The notes: generated by a model not told the origin, from the letters alone. Shown: positions 17,171 to 25,560, counted from the stretch's first letter. The stretch is 64,000 bases of DNA from Exiguobacterium sp. TNDT2 (GCF_003331145.1 NZ_QLVE01000024.1:62001-126000), one strand, 5' to 3'. Numbers and translations are program-made.

Positions 17171-18184
17171 ATGCATACCATTCTCGTCACAGGCGGTGCC
17201 GGCTATATCGGCACACACACTGTCCTTCAACTGCTTGAAAACGACTACGACGTCATCGTCCTCGACAACTTGTCGAACAGCCGCCGCGAGGCGCTCGACC
17301 GGGTCGAGACGTTGACCGGGAAATCGGTCACGTTCTATCTCGGTGACCTGCTCGACCGCGAACGGCTCGAACAAATCTTCTTGGCACATACGATTGACGC
17401 CGTCATCCACTTCGCCGGATTGAAAGCCGTCGGCGAGTCGGTGTCGGAGCCGCTCCGTTATTACGAGAACAACGTCGTCGGCACGACGGTCCTGCTTGAC
17501 GTGATGGACGCGTTCGACGTGAAACGGATCGTCTTCAGCTCCTCGGCGACCGTATACGGTATGCCGGAACGGACCCCGATCGACGAGTCGTTTCCGCTCA
17601 GTGCGACGAACCCGTACGGTCGGACGAAACTGATGATCGAGGAAATCTTGCGTGATCTCGCCGTCGCCGACCCGTCATGGAGCATCGCCCTATTGCGTTA
17701 CTTCAACCCGATCGGTGCCCACGAGTCGGGCCAAATCGGTGAGGACCCGTTCGACATGCCGAACAACTTGATGCCGTATATCACACAAGTCGCCGTCGGC
17801 CGCTTGGACGAGTTGAGCGTGTTCGGTGACGATTACGACACGTCGGACGGGACCGGTGTCCGCGACTACATCCACGTCGTCGACTTGGCCGAGGGTCACT
17901 TGAAGGCGCTCGACTATGTCATGGACCATACCGGCGCCGAGGCGTTCAACCTCGGGACCGGGACCGGCTACAGCGTCCTCGACCTCGTCAAAGCGTTCGA
18001 GACCGAGAGTGGCAAGGCCGTCCCATACAAAGTGGCACCGCGCCGTCCAGGTGACATCGCCGTGTGCTTTGCCGACCCATCGAAATCGAAGCGCGTGCTC
18101 GGCTGGGAAGCGAAACATGACATCCGCGCCATGTGCCGCGACGCTTGGAACTGGCAAGCGAACAACCCGAACGGTTATCGCTAA
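17171..18184 (+). CDS. galE: UDP-glucose 4-epimerase
   Basis: 337 aa, the usual length. It interconverts UDP-glucose and UDP-galactose, the last step of the Leloir pathway and a source of UDP-galactose for surface polysaccharide. [11 protein letters not shown] at the N-terminus binds [11 protein letters not shown] carries the catalytic Ser/Thr, and [14 protein letters not shown] supplies the YxxxK pair. [10 protein letters not shown] and YRFNL-type landmarks (here [13 protein letters not shown]) follow. GGAAGGGG is 8 bases before the ATG. It stands alone and ends in a strong terminator. Confidence 0.96.
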   Translation: MHTILVTGGAGYIGTHTVLQLLENDYDVIVLDNLSNSRREALDRVETLTGKSVTFYLGDLLDRERLEQIFLAHTIDAVIHFAGLKAVGESVSEPLRYYENNVVGTTVLLDVMDAFDVKRIVFSSSATVYGMPERTPIDESFPLSATNPYGRTKLMIEEILRDLAVADPSWSIALLRYFNPIGAHESGQIGEDPFDMPNNLMPYITQVAVGRLDELSVFGDDYDTSDGTGVRDYIHVVDLAEGHLKALDYVMDHTGAEAFNLGTGTGYSVLDLVKAFETESGKAVPYKVAPRRPGDIAVCFADPSKSKRVLGWEAKHDIRAMCRDAWNWQANNPNGYR

Positions 18185-18192
18185 TCCGAAAA

Positions 18193-18229
18193 CAGGTCCC
18201 CATCCAATTCGATGGGGACCTGCTTGTTT
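18193..18229. terminator. Convergent terminator
   Basis: A perfect 12-base stem CAGGTCCCCATC / GATGGGGACCTG with a 6-base loop between galE and the convergent GH13-like gene. Confidence 0.88.
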
Positions 18230-19425
18230 TATCGTTTAATCCAGGCGTAGCCGTAAGCGCCGAGTTCGATCGTCTCGACCGGTTCGCCCGTGAACAAATT
18301 CGTCCCACGCGTCCGGATTGTGACCGATTCCTCGCTCACGTTCGTGTACAGCATGAGCGTCTCTCCTTCACTCTTTCGTTCGACCGTGAAGACACGCTTG
18401 TCGGACGTGTCAATCCGCTGCTCGGCATACGGCGAGAACGCCGGATGCGTCCGTTTGACGTTCAACTGGCTGATGATGCCCGAGAACACTTGCAGGCGGT
18501 ACGGGTCCGTCTTCAGCTCGTGGATGAGCGCGTCACGGTCGATCGGTGACGAGATGCCAAGGAGCGTCCGGTAATCGACGGCCGGGATACCTTGCAGCGA
18601 GAACAGGATACTATGGGCGGCAAGAATCATGTCGACGCTCGGCTCGATCAAATTCTTCTCGAACGGGTCGCGCTCATGAATCGATAAGAAGTTGAAGTAT
18701 GTCTTCCCGAATCCCGGCGCCTCGATCCGCTTCGCCCAGTCGGATAGCCGTTTGGCATCACCTTGCGCTAAGGCGAGCATCGTGTGCGAGGCGAGGTCGA
18801 AGTGACAGATGGCGTCGGCGACGTTGACGTACGAGCCAATGTCTTGCACATCCCCTTCATAGGCGAGTACCAACTGCCCGTGCGGTTTATAGTGATGGAG
18901 TACCGCGTGCCAAAGTTCGATGACACGCTTGATACTCTCCTCCGGCATGCCGCGGAACGACTGGACGTGGACGCGCAGCTTCGTCGCCCCTTGCGCGAGC
19001 CGCTCGATGAAGGCGTCCGTCTCTTCGAGCAGATTGAACTGCAGCTCGTTATAGACGTCGGGCTCGGTGTCATACATGAGCTCGAACTCATGAGTGAAGC
19101 GTCCGAGGTCTTCATATAGCCGGATGCGCGGGTTGACGGCCGTGTCGGTCGGTTTCGCCGCATACGGGAAGAGCGAGACGAGATACAAATCGCTGATCGA
19201 CGCCTGAACGTGTTTTTTTAATAGCTCATGGAGTGCGTCCAAGTCCGGGTGCCCGTCCGTCGTGACGGCGTTCGCGTCCATTATGAGGATACTCGTCTTC
19301 TCGCTCACCTTCTCCCCGTCGTGCCAGTGATGCCCGTCCCACTTACCGAACAGCTCTTGCCAATCTTCTGCTGTATGGTCGTCCTCTAATCGGTTGATGA
19401 TCGGTTCAACAGTTTCCCAAAGCAT
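18229..19425 (-). CDS. GH13_18-like (sucrose-phosphorylase-like) protein lacking canonical catalytic residues
   Basis: About 398 aa, shorter than the 480-500 aa of true family members. The layout of a GH13 subfamily 18 barrel is visible: DLYLVSLFPYAA near the start of the barrel, YEDLGRFTHEFELMYD, and AHSILFSLQGIPAVDYRTLLG late. Catalytic positions are altered. The nucleophile motif IRLDAF of the sucrose phosphorylase at 54936-56399 is LRVHVQ here (Asp to His), and THD becomes IHERD. A Glu remains in LAYEGDV. The frame is open to 19470, but GAGGAGGGG precedes the ATG at 19425. Probably not a normal glycosidase; binding or another reaction is possible. Confidence 0.72.
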   Translation of the reverse strand: MLWETVEPIINRLEDDHTAEDWQELFGKWDGHHWHDGEKVSEKTSILIMDANAVTTDGHPDLDALHELLKKHVQASISDLYLVSLFPYAAKPTDTAVNPRIRLYEDLGRFTHEFELMYDTEPDVYNELQFNLLEETDAFIERLAQGATKLRVHVQSFRGMPEESIKRVIELWHAVLHHYKPHGQLVLAYEGDVQDIGSYVNVADAICHFDLASHTMLALAQGDAKRLSDWAKRIEAPGFGKTYFNFLSIHERDPFEKNLIEPSVDMILAAHSILFSLQGIPAVDYRTLLGISSPIDRDALIHELKTDPYRLQVFSGIISQLNVKRTHPAFSPYAEQRIDTSDKRVFTVERKSEGETLMLYTNVSEESVTIRTRGTNLFTGEPVETIELGAYGYAWIKR

Positions 19426-19481
19426 ATAACCCCTCCTCTGTGTCTCTTTATCACTCCCACCAATAAGCACATTTCAAACGC

Positions 19482-19507
19482 AAAAAAAGCCGTCCCAAAG
19501 GACGACT
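19482..19507 (-). terminator. Terminator after LCP gene
   Basis: Stem GTCGTCC / GGACGGC with a 4-base loop, then seven T on the minus strand. Confidence 0.85.
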
Positions 19508-20430
19508 CAGTTCATCAAACGTTGCAGTTCGGCTTGGACGTCGGCGAGCGAGGCTTCATCCGGATGCCAGTAGTAGATGCCGTCCGACTCCAATCCGCCC
19601 ACTCCTTCGATTCTTAGCGTGCTGGCGTTCCGGAATGCCTTCATATAGTCCGTCGATAGCGTCACGAGCTCGTTGAATTCGATGTTCGTCTTGGCCCGGT
19701 GGCCGGCGACGTCGAGCAATTTCGTCACTTTATCGACCGAGAAGTTGGAACGTCCCTTCTCGACGATGGCCGCGACGACGGCGCGCTGCCGCTCCTGACG
19801 ACCGAAGTCCCCGTTCGGGTCATCGTAGCGCATTTGGGCGTACGATAACGCCGAGGCACCATTCAAATCGACCTGCCCGACCGGATACGAGTAGCCGTCC
19901 GACGAGAACGCGAAGTTGTTCGTCACCGTGATGCCGCCGAGCGCGTCGACGATCTCGGTGAACGCCTCCATGTCTGCCTCGACGACGTAATCGATCGGGA
20001 TGTCGAGGAGCGCTTCGACTGAATCCATCGCCATCTCGGCCCCGCCGAACGCGTAGGCATGGTTAATCTTGTCGTTCATGCCTTTCCCGACGATCTCTGT
20101 CAACGTATCCCGCGGGATGCTGAGCATCGCCCCTTCATCCGTCTCCGGATTGAGCGTCATGACGATGATCGAGTCGCTCCGCCCTTGCTCACCGTCGCGA
20201 CGGTCAATTCCGAGCAGTAAGACCGAAATGGATTCTTTCTGCTCGATCGTCTCGACTTGTTTCCGCTCCTCGCTGATCTCCAAATTGTCGTTCACTTTCG
20301 TCACCGTCTCGTTGACGTCCCGATACATCGACCAGACGAACAAGCCGCCGGCGACGAGGAAGACCGTCAAGACGCCGAGCGTGATCATCAACACTTTTTT
20401 CCAGTTTGATTTCTTCTTGTGTCTCGCCAT
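19507..20430 (-). CDS. LytR-CpsA-Psr (LCP) family cell-wall glycopolymer ligase
   Basis: 307 aa. A basic start (ARHKKKSNWKK) and one N-terminal transmembrane helix (about 13-34) place the catalytic domain outside. LCP landmarks are VLLLGIDRR, GRSDSIIVMTLN, SIPRDT with the catalytic Arg, MNDKINHAYAFGG, and RYDDPNGDFGRQERQR. The family transfers teichoic acid or capsule from its lipid carrier to peptidoglycan. It could anchor the polysaccharide made by the left-hand cluster. AGGTG lies 5 bases before the ATG. A tail of a second LCP gene remains at 21455-21625. Confidence 0.93.
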   Translation of the reverse strand: MARHKKKSNWKKVLMITLGVLTVFLVAGGLFVWSMYRDVNETVTKVNDNLEISEERKQVETIEQKESISVLLLGIDRRDGEQGRSDSIIVMTLNPETDEGAMLSIPRDTLTEIVGKGMNDKINHAYAFGGAEMAMDSVEALLDIPIDYVVEADMEAFTEIVDALGGITVTNNFAFSSDGYSYPVGQVDLNGASALSYAQMRYDDPNGDFGRQERQRAVVAAIVEKGRSNFSVDKVTKLLDVAGHRAKTNIEFNELVTLSTDYMKAFRNASTLRIEGVGGLESDGIYYWHPDEASLADVQAELQRLMN

Positions 20431-20538
20431 CTATGCACCTGCTTTCAAAAATCTCAGATTTTGATACAGATGTTTTCCCACTTCATGCCTTGTATTATAG
20501 TGCGTTCCCAAAAAATTCTACCCATATCTTTTCAATTT

Positions 20539-21384
20539 TCACGGAAAATGTGTCTGATGATAGGTATCACGCCTATGGTCGGGCCAGGCTGCATTGATTT
20601 CCGCCCCGAGCAGTATCGTCGCCGCCGTCAAATATAGCCAAATCTGAAGTAAGATGACGATGCCGATCGTGCCATACGTGTCACCGAACATGGAGAACCT
20701 GTCGACGTAGATGCTGTAGGCGGTCGAGAGCATCTGCCAGGAGATGACAGCAAAGACGGCACCGGGGAGCGTCTCCGTGAATGTGACGTGTTGCTGCGGG
20801 GCAATCTTATAGAAGAGCGAGAACGCGAAGATGAGGATGACGGTCGACACCGTGTAGCGTGTGATTGTCGCCAGCCGGTCAAAATCCTCGAGCCGCGGGA
20901 ACCACGTGTACATGAGCTCGACGAACTCACGGCCAAAGATGTGGAACACGATCAAGATGACCGCCCCGATGCTGAAGGCGATGAGCGTGAAGAAACCAAT
21001 CAATCGGCGGACGACGTAACTCCGAGCCTCCGTCTCCCCGTAGGCGAACACGGTCAGCTTGACGAGGCGAGCCGTCCCGTTCGATGCCGACCAGACGGCA
21101 ATGATGGCCCCGATCGAGACGAGCCCGGCGTTGATGTTGCCGCTCACGTCATAGACGATCGACAACATGTCCCGCACGCTCGAACCCGGGATGAGAATCT
21201 CAATCTGCTCAATCAACAAGGCGTCGTCGATGTCAAGCCACGCCATGACGGCAAACAAGAGGACGAACGTCGGGAAGATGGCGAGAAACCAGAAGAAAGC
21301 GAGCGTCGCACTGTAATCGTTGATGTGGTGGTCCTTGAACCGATGGCGGACATCGATGATGAGGCGGATCAGGCGGTCGAGCAC
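20539..21384 (-). CDS. YihY/BrkB-family inner-membrane protein
   Basis: About 281 aa with six hydrophobic helices. Family landmarks are FWFLAIFPTFVLLFAVMAWL after the first helix, IAVWSASNGTARLVKLTVFAYG (the conserved SxSxG-type loop), and PGAVFAVISWQML followed by YGTIGIVILLQIWLYLTA and ILLGAEINAAW. The frame is open to 21423, but AAAGGAG precedes a GTG at 21384 with 8 bases spacing, so I take the GTG. Function of the family is unknown despite old RNase BN labels. It lies between the LCP gene and the LCP remnant. Confidence 0.92.
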   Translation of the reverse strand: MLDRLIRLIIDVRHRFKDHHINDYSATLAFFWFLAIFPTFVLLFAVMAWLDIDDALLIEQIEILIPGSSVRDMLSIVYDVSGNINAGLVSIGAIIAVWSASNGTARLVKLTVFAYGETEARSYVVRRLIGFFTLIAFSIGAVILIVFHIFGREFVELMYTWFPRLEDFDRLATITRYTVSTVILIFAFSLFYKIAPQQHVTFTETLPGAVFAVISWQMLSTAYSIYVDRFSMFGDTYGTIGIVILLQIWLYLTAATILLGAEINAAWPDHRRDTYHQTHFP

Positions 21385-21421
21385 TCGGGCCACTCCTTTT
21401 CTTTTTATTATGACACAAATC

Positions 21422-21449
21422 AAAACGCCCCATCCGATTGGATGAGGCG
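21422..21449 (-). terminator. Terminator of the LCP remnant
   Basis: Stem CGCCTCATCC / GGATGGGGCG with one G-T pair, followed on the minus strand by TTTTGATTTG. Confidence 0.75.
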
Positions 21450-21454
21450 AGCCG

Positions 21455-21625
21455 TCACTGTGCCATCAATTGTCCGAGATACGATTTCACGTCTTCGAGT
21501 GACGCCGCGTCCGGCTTCCAGTAATAGATGCCGTCGCTTGCTTTTCCACCCGACCCCTCGAGTCGAAAGACGTCCTGGTTTTTGAAAGCGGCCATATGGT
21601 CACTTGAAAACGTCTGCTAGTCAGC
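21455..21625 (-). pseudogene. LCP-family C-terminal remnant
   Basis: The minus strand reads QTFSSDHMAAFKNQD, then RLEGSGGK, then DGIYYWKPDAASLEDVKSYL and a TGA at 21455. This parallels the C-terminus of the intact LCP gene (DYMKAFRNAS, RIEGVGG, DGIYYWHPDEASLADV). The frame is disrupted just upstream near a TAG at 21617, and nothing earlier of the gene remains. Divergence at the protein level suggests a tandem paralogue that decayed, not a copy of the neighbour. Confidence 0.82.
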
Positions 21626-21728
21626 TCGCTCCTTGCCTACCGCATCGATGAAGCAAAGCAACCCTTTTGAATTGTCTCCGTTTCGGGTAACCCTTATAGG
21701 AAACCAAATCAACGAGGGGTGAACCGAT

Positions 21729-22610
21729 ATGGAACTAGGAATGATCGGACTTGGGAAGATGGGACTGAACTTGGCGCTCAACTTGACGGACAATGGACAC
21801 CGGGTGCTCGGCTATGACCCGGGCAACGTGTCGACGAGTCAGTTCGAGACGACACAGTCGCTTGAAGAAGTAATCGAAGGATTGAAGGCGCCGCGTGTCG
21901 TCTGGGTGATGGTGCCGGCGGGCGACGTGACGGAGCACGTCTTGAACGACCTGCATGCGCTCTTGTCACCGGGGGATATCGTCATCGACGGCGGGAACTC
22001 GAACTATAAGGAGTCGATGCGACGGGCCGAGCACTTCAAAGACAAGCTCATTTACTTCTTTGACGTCGGGACGAGTGGCGGCATGGAAGGGGCGCGGCAC
22101 GGTGCCTGCACGATGATCGGCGGGGATTTGGAGGCGTTCGGCAAGATCGAAGAGTTATTCCGCGACGTGTCGACGGACAACGGTTATTTGTATGCGGGGC
22201 CGAGTGGCAGTGGCCACTTCTTGAAGATGATCCATAACGGCATCGAGTACGGCATGATGCAGGCGATCGCCGAAGGATTCGAGATTCTCGAGAAGAGTCC
22301 GTTCGAGTATGACCACGAGCAAGTCGCGCGCGTCTGGAACCACGGCTCGGTCGTCCGCTCGTGGCTCATGGAATTGACCGAGAGCGCATTTCATAAGGAC
22401 GCGAAGCTCGACGCGATCAAAGGCGTTATGCATGCGTCAGGGGAAGGCAAATGGACGGTCGAGACGGCACTCGAGTACGGGGTGCCGGCGCCGGTCATCG
22501 CCATGTCACTCATGATGCGACAACGTTCACTCGAAGAAGATACGTTCTCCGGAAAAGTCGTCGCGGCGCTCCGGAACGAGTTCGGCGGGCATGCGGTGGA
22601 GAAAAAATAA
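21729..22610 (+). CDS. 6-phosphogluconate dehydrogenase, short decarboxylating type (copy 1)
   Basis: 293 aa, the short form related to B. subtilis YqeC/GndB (about 300 aa, usually NAD-dependent). It oxidises and decarboxylates 6-phosphogluconate to ribulose 5-phosphate. GLGKMGLNLALNL is the nucleotide-binding motif, MVPAGDVTE and DGGNSNYKESMRRA the coenzyme and substrate loops, GTSGGMEGARHGACTM the signature, and GSGHFLKMIHNGIEYGMMQA holds the catalytic Lys and substrate His-Asn. GAGGGGTGA precedes the ATG. A close paralogue is at 36075-36959 in the gluconate locus. This copy stands alone, followed by a terminator. Confidence 0.93.
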   Translation: MELGMIGLGKMGLNLALNLTDNGHRVLGYDPGNVSTSQFETTQSLEEVIEGLKAPRVVWVMVPAGDVTEHVLNDLHALLSPGDIVIDGGNSNYKESMRRAEHFKDKLIYFFDVGTSGGMEGARHGACTMIGGDLEAFGKIEELFRDVSTDNGYLYAGPSGSGHFLKMIHNGIEYGMMQAIAEGFEILEKSPFEYDHEQVARVWNHGSVVRSWLMELTESAFHKDAKLDAIKGVMHASGEGKWTVETALEYGVPAPVIAMSLMMRQRSLEEDTFSGKVVAALRNEFGGHAVEKK

Positions 22611-22619
22611 TTGCAGTAA

Positions 22620-22654
22620 GCGTCGATCGAGTCGAACTCGGGCGACGTTTTTTT
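22620..22654 (+). terminator. Terminator after 6-phosphogluconate dehydrogenase copy 1
   Basis: Nested stems GCGTCG / CGACGT and CGAGT / ACTCG, then a run of seven T. Confidence 0.82.
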
Positions 22655-22817
22655 GTACTGGGACAGTTATCCGCTCGTCTCGTTGTGAACAAACGTTGAT
22701 ATGAATGGAACATCTATACATTCGGTGATTAAATATACTAATTTCTGTAAAACTCTTTTCGCTTCAGCAGACGTATGATGAAAGAGCAGCATATCTTGTG
22801 ACACAGAAGGAGCCGGC

Positions 22818-23312
22818 ATGATACGTAAACTACCGGATTATAAACATTTATATCCCGAAAGAGCTTTATTAGCCCGGAGACAGGCCAGTATTTCGTCGAC
22901 AGACAAATGATTGGCGCGATTTGGATGCTTGCTTTATCAGTCTCGTCCAGCAAGCGTTTCATGCTTCCGAACATGGCGGTCTGTTCTACTTTCAGGCCTA
23001 TGCCATCCCTGCTACCCGAGCCCATTTCCTTCCTCAGGCTCCGACGAACAGCAGAGGATGGTAGCGGTGTCGAGATGATCGTGATTTATCAAAAGGGAAT
23101 GAAGAACATTTATGTCACGCTCCGTGTTGATCAAGTCATAATGCGTGCGAGGATGGCCTGGCTGTCGAACGGGATCATGGTCCTCCTAATCGGACTCGGC
23201 TGTGAATTGGTTACACTTGGAGCCACGCTGGGTCGGGGAAGACTTCATCGATGACATCTCGATTTGGTTGTTAGAACATTTTCGCAAGCTAGAGCCTAAA
23301 GTGCGCTTCTAA
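22818..23312 (+). pseudogene. Frameshifted gene of unknown family
   Basis: An ATG with AGAAGGAG six bases upstream begins MIRKLPDYKHLYPERALLAR, which soon meets a stop. A protein-like stretch continues in another frame (DLDACFISLVQQAFHASEHG, then FYFQAYAIPATRAHFLP), and a third frame gives the end (WVGEDFIDDISIWLLEHFRK to a TAA at 23310). Together they suggest one gene of about 160 codons broken by several indels. I do not recognise the family. A 12-base hairpin follows immediately, as expected for its terminator. Confidence 0.55.
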
Positions 23313-23314
23313 CA

Positions 23315-23345
23315 AGAACAGCCCCTCATGTCTAGGGGCTGTTCT
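23315..23345. terminator. Strong hairpin between two remnants
   Basis: A perfect 12-base stem AGAACAGCCCCT / AGGGGCTGTTCT with a 7-base loop. Weak T runs on both sides; probably shared by the two convergent decayed genes. Confidence 0.7.
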
Positions 23346-23353
23346 GCTGCAGT

Positions 23354-23535
23354 CTACTCCATCACATTACCTTCCGCCGGGATTGGCGTTTGCTTCAATA
23401 GGTTCGCGAAATCGTAGAGGTGGTACGCCGTGACACGCCCGTTCTTTTTCGTGAAGACGTTGTCGCGCCCAGCATCGATGTACGAGTCACCCGGACCGGC
23501 CTCACCGACCCAGTACGTGTCAACGTTCGGCGGGA
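23354..23535 (-). pseudogene. Second copy of the flavodoxin-gene 3' end
   Basis: The minus strand encodes VPPNVDTYWVGEAGPGDSYI, then DAGRDNVFTKKNGRV through KQTPIPAEGNVME and a TAG at 23354. It parallels the last 60 codons of the flavodoxin-like gene at 24825-25439, codon for codon, with roughly four bases in five identical and most changes synonymous. The copy has no stop or frameshift. It begins abruptly 10 bases from the stop of the PIN gene. So the toxin-antitoxin pair lies between a full gene and a diverged second tail of the same gene. Confidence 0.9.
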
Positions 23536-23545
23536 CAGGCTACTT

Positions 23546-24151
23546 TTACTCGTCCTGCAGTTCAGCCAATCTGATAAAATTAGAAAGCAAATTGCTGAAA
23601 CGAGTATCTTGATGGATTGTTTCATGAAGTTCAGCAGATATTCTCACAAAATTGCTGTTCCCAATGTTGTATAGTACTTCCTCGTCAAAGTCATTCAATA
23701 CTAAATACAACAAAAAATCTTTTACATTTCGCGTAGCAATGATACCTTCCTCAAAAAATGCATTGTATAGAATACGGGCATCGGAAGTTCGAAGGTATTC
23801 AGCTTTTACCCCTGTTTCTTGTTCAAACTTCTCTCGGTAATGCTTAGAAATAAAAGCACTCATAAGCCGAAGATGTTGTTCCATTTCTGAACTTAGTTTG
23901 CTTGAAGATTGCGTGCATTGGTTAATTAACCTAGCAATCTTTCGCATTTCACTTGTTCGCAAACCTTTTGCAACCATTTGAACCATCAGTTCGAGTTTTA
24001 CTTCATCAGGAATTAACAAAATCGCTTTCTCGTCATCCACCATTTTCCGAAAAAATTCTTTCGCTTGCTTACGTCTAGTTTTAGTTGCTTCGTCATTCCC
24101 TGGCGCACTAGCATCTCGAAATATATTTGTATCTACAATATACTTATGCAT
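23546..24151 (-). CDS. PIN-domain ribonuclease-like toxin
   Basis: About 201 aa. HKYIVDTNIFRDAS at the N-terminus gives the first acidic residue of a PIN active site; IPDEVKLELMVQM the Glu region, and TSDARILYNAFFEEGIIATR then NVKDFLL the later Asp residues and the closing strand. PIN toxins cleave RNA using these acidic residues. The ATG at 24151 overlaps the end of the upstream helix-turn-helix gene by 8 bases, so the two are translationally coupled. It is longer than VapC (about 130 aa) because of a helical insert near 95-130. AT-rich. Confidence 0.8.
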   Translation of the reverse strand: MHKYIVDTNIFRDASAPGNDEATKTRRKQAKEFFRKMVDDEKAILLIPDEVKLELMVQMVAKGLRTSEMRKIARLINQCTQSSSKLSSEMEQHLRLMSAFISKHYREKFEQETGVKAEYLRTSDARILYNAFFEEGIIATRNVKDFLLYLVLNDFDEEVLYNIGNSNFVRISAELHETIHQDTRFSNLLSNFIRLAELQDE

Positions 24152-24656
24152 CTTGCAAAGATTTCTCATCTTTCTCAGCAAGTTTCACCATAGCAGACGC
24201 CACTTTTTCACTAGATTCTCTCAAAAGCTGATATTTCATGACCAACTCTTCAAAGCGAGGATGTGTCATGAATTGATTGGCAGGAATCCGCCACTTACCT
24301 TTTCCATTCAACGTACGATGAGCTAGAATCTCGCCGGTCATACATTTTCTTCGGACCATTTGGGGAGATACTTCAATTAGTTGCGCCACTTCTGAAACAG
24401 TCAAGTGTTCAGGAACGGCCTCAAGCGCATTTTTCGGTAGGGCATACTTGTGAATCAGTTGAATATCTTCATCAGTCAAATCTAGGTCTATCTCTTTTTC
24501 CATCTCTTTTAAGCGATTTATCGCTCTGCCAATTGACGCCCGAAGCCGTAAACGTTCACTCGTCAAATCTTTAGTCGTCTCAATAACTTTGAATTGTGGA
24601 TCATCTTCAATAATTTGAAAGAGCATATCCATCAATTTCTTTTCCATTCTAATCAC
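24144..24656 (-). CDS. Helix-turn-helix antitoxin/regulator partner of the PIN protein
   Basis: 170 aa. A helical N-terminal half (residues 1-75) is followed by an excisionase/MerR-type winged helix-turn-helix: LTVSEVAQLIEVSPQMVRRK then CMTGEILAHRTLNGKGKWRI. The C-terminus is helical and charged (LVMKYQLLRESSEKVASAMV), a likely toxin-binding arm. The first ATG (24656) has a nearby AAAGGAGTG; a second ATG three codons in is possible. Tandem GAAACAAAC repeats lie just upstream as a candidate operator. The antitoxin role is inferred from order, overlap and DNA-binding fold. Confidence 0.75.
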   Translation of the reverse strand: MIRMEKKLMDMLFQIIEDDPQFKVIETTKDLTSERLRLRASIGRAINRLKEMEKEIDLDLTDEDIQLIHKYALPKNALEAVPEHLTVSEVAQLIEVSPQMVRRKCMTGEILAHRTLNGKGKWRIPANQFMTHPRFEELVMKYQLLRESSEKVASAMVKLAEKDEKSLQDA

Positions 24657-24674
24657 TCCTTTTTCGAAATAAAT

Positions 24675-24697
24675 GAAACAAACGAAACAAACGAAAC
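24675..24697. promoter_or_regulatory. Candidate operator iterons of the PIN module
   Basis: GAAACAAAC twice in tandem followed by GAAAC, a 9-base period, upstream of the antitoxin gene and downstream of a minus-strand TATAAT at about 24708-24713. Likely autoregulatory site. Confidence 0.5.
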
Positions 24698-24800
24698 CTA
24701 ATACTTATTATAGACCCCATTACAAAAAGTATCAAATGCCTCTCTATTCTCAGAAATATGTGCTTTCCCTCATTATCAATAATGGATGTTGTCTGATACA

Positions 24801-24824
24801 AAAAAGACGGCCGAGGCCGCCTTT
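24801..24824 (-). terminator. Terminator of the flavodoxin-like gene
   Basis: Stem GGCGGCC / GGCCGTC with one wobble pair, followed by six T on the minus strand. Confidence 0.8.
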
Positions 24825-25439
24825 TCACTCCATCATATTCCCTTCAGCCGGAATCGGCGTCTGCTTTAACATATTGGCGAAATGATACAAGTTGTACGCC
24901 ATAACACGACCGTTTTTTCTCGTGAAGGCGTTATCGCGGCCGGCATCGATGTACGAGTCACCTGGACCGGCCTCACCGACCCAGTACGTGTCGACGTTCG
25001 GTGGGACGGTGAAGCCGATATGGGACAGCCCATATAAGATGGATGCACAGGCGTGCTTCGCTCCGTCCTCGTTCCCCGTCACAACGACACCGCCGACTTT
25101 GTTGTAGTAGATAGCCTGTCCTTTGTCGTTCGTCAAACGGCTACCACCATATAGCCGCTCAATGACTTGCGTGGCGACGCTACTCTTCTCGCCGAGCCAA
25201 AGCGGTGTACCAACGATGAGGATATCGGCCGCCTTCACTTTCTCGAAGATTTGCGGCCACTCATCCCCGTCCCCTTCATCTTCCGTCACCCCGAACGCGA
25301 CATTGTAGTCGACGACCCGGACAATCTCCGAGTCGACCCCGAGCTTATCGAAGTGCGGGATGATATCTTTCATGAGCCCTTCCGTGTGCGAGGTCGTGTC
25401 CCCGCCCTTCAAAGAACAGTTCAAGAATAAGGCTTTCAT
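24825..25439 (-). CDS. Flavodoxin-fold NAD(P)H-dependent oxidoreductase
   Basis: About 204 aa. KALFLNCSLKGGDTTSHTEG opens the fold and provides the FMN phosphate-binding loop, ILIVGTPLWLGEKSS the isoalloxazine loop, and VGGVVVTGNEDGAKH the third flavin contact. Proteins of this group reduce quinones or similar acceptors with NAD(P)H. The frame is open to 25574, but AAGGAGGG is 5 bases before the ATG at 25439, so the long form is unlikely. Its 3' end occurs again at 23354-23535 beyond the PIN module. Confidence 0.88.
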   Translation of the reverse strand: MKALFLNCSLKGGDTTSHTEGLMKDIIPHFDKLGVDSEIVRVVDYNVAFGVTEDEGDGDEWPQIFEKVKAADILIVGTPLWLGEKSSVATQVIERLYGGSRLTNDKGQAIYYNKVGGVVVTGNEDGAKHACASILYGLSHIGFTVPPNVDTYWVGEAGPGDSYIDAGRDNAFTRKNGRVMAYNLYHFANMLKQTPIPAEGNMME

Positions 25440-25560
25440 CGAATCCCTCCTTAAGTAATCAACAGTTAGGTGTTCCCGGTGAGTAAGAAGCTTAATCTTG
25501 TCGACAGGTCTGTCTCCACATGGGAAAATGAGGATAAAACAGATTCGGGAGGTCCAGCCA

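Noticed and set aside
20788-21585. 265-codon plus-strand frame opposite the YihY gene
   Set aside because: Antisense to a six-helix membrane protein; composition almost all charged residues, as expected from the complement of hydrophobic codons.
19507-21625. LCP-YihY-LCP tail as a third case of the cargo insertion pattern
   Set aside because: The remnant lies upstream of the intact gene, not downstream, and has diverged at protein level; an old tandem paralogue is more likely.
24675-24697. Possible short CRISPR or plasmid-type iteron array
   Set aside because: Only two and a half 9-base units with no spacers and no cas or rep gene; an operator of the PIN operon is simpler.
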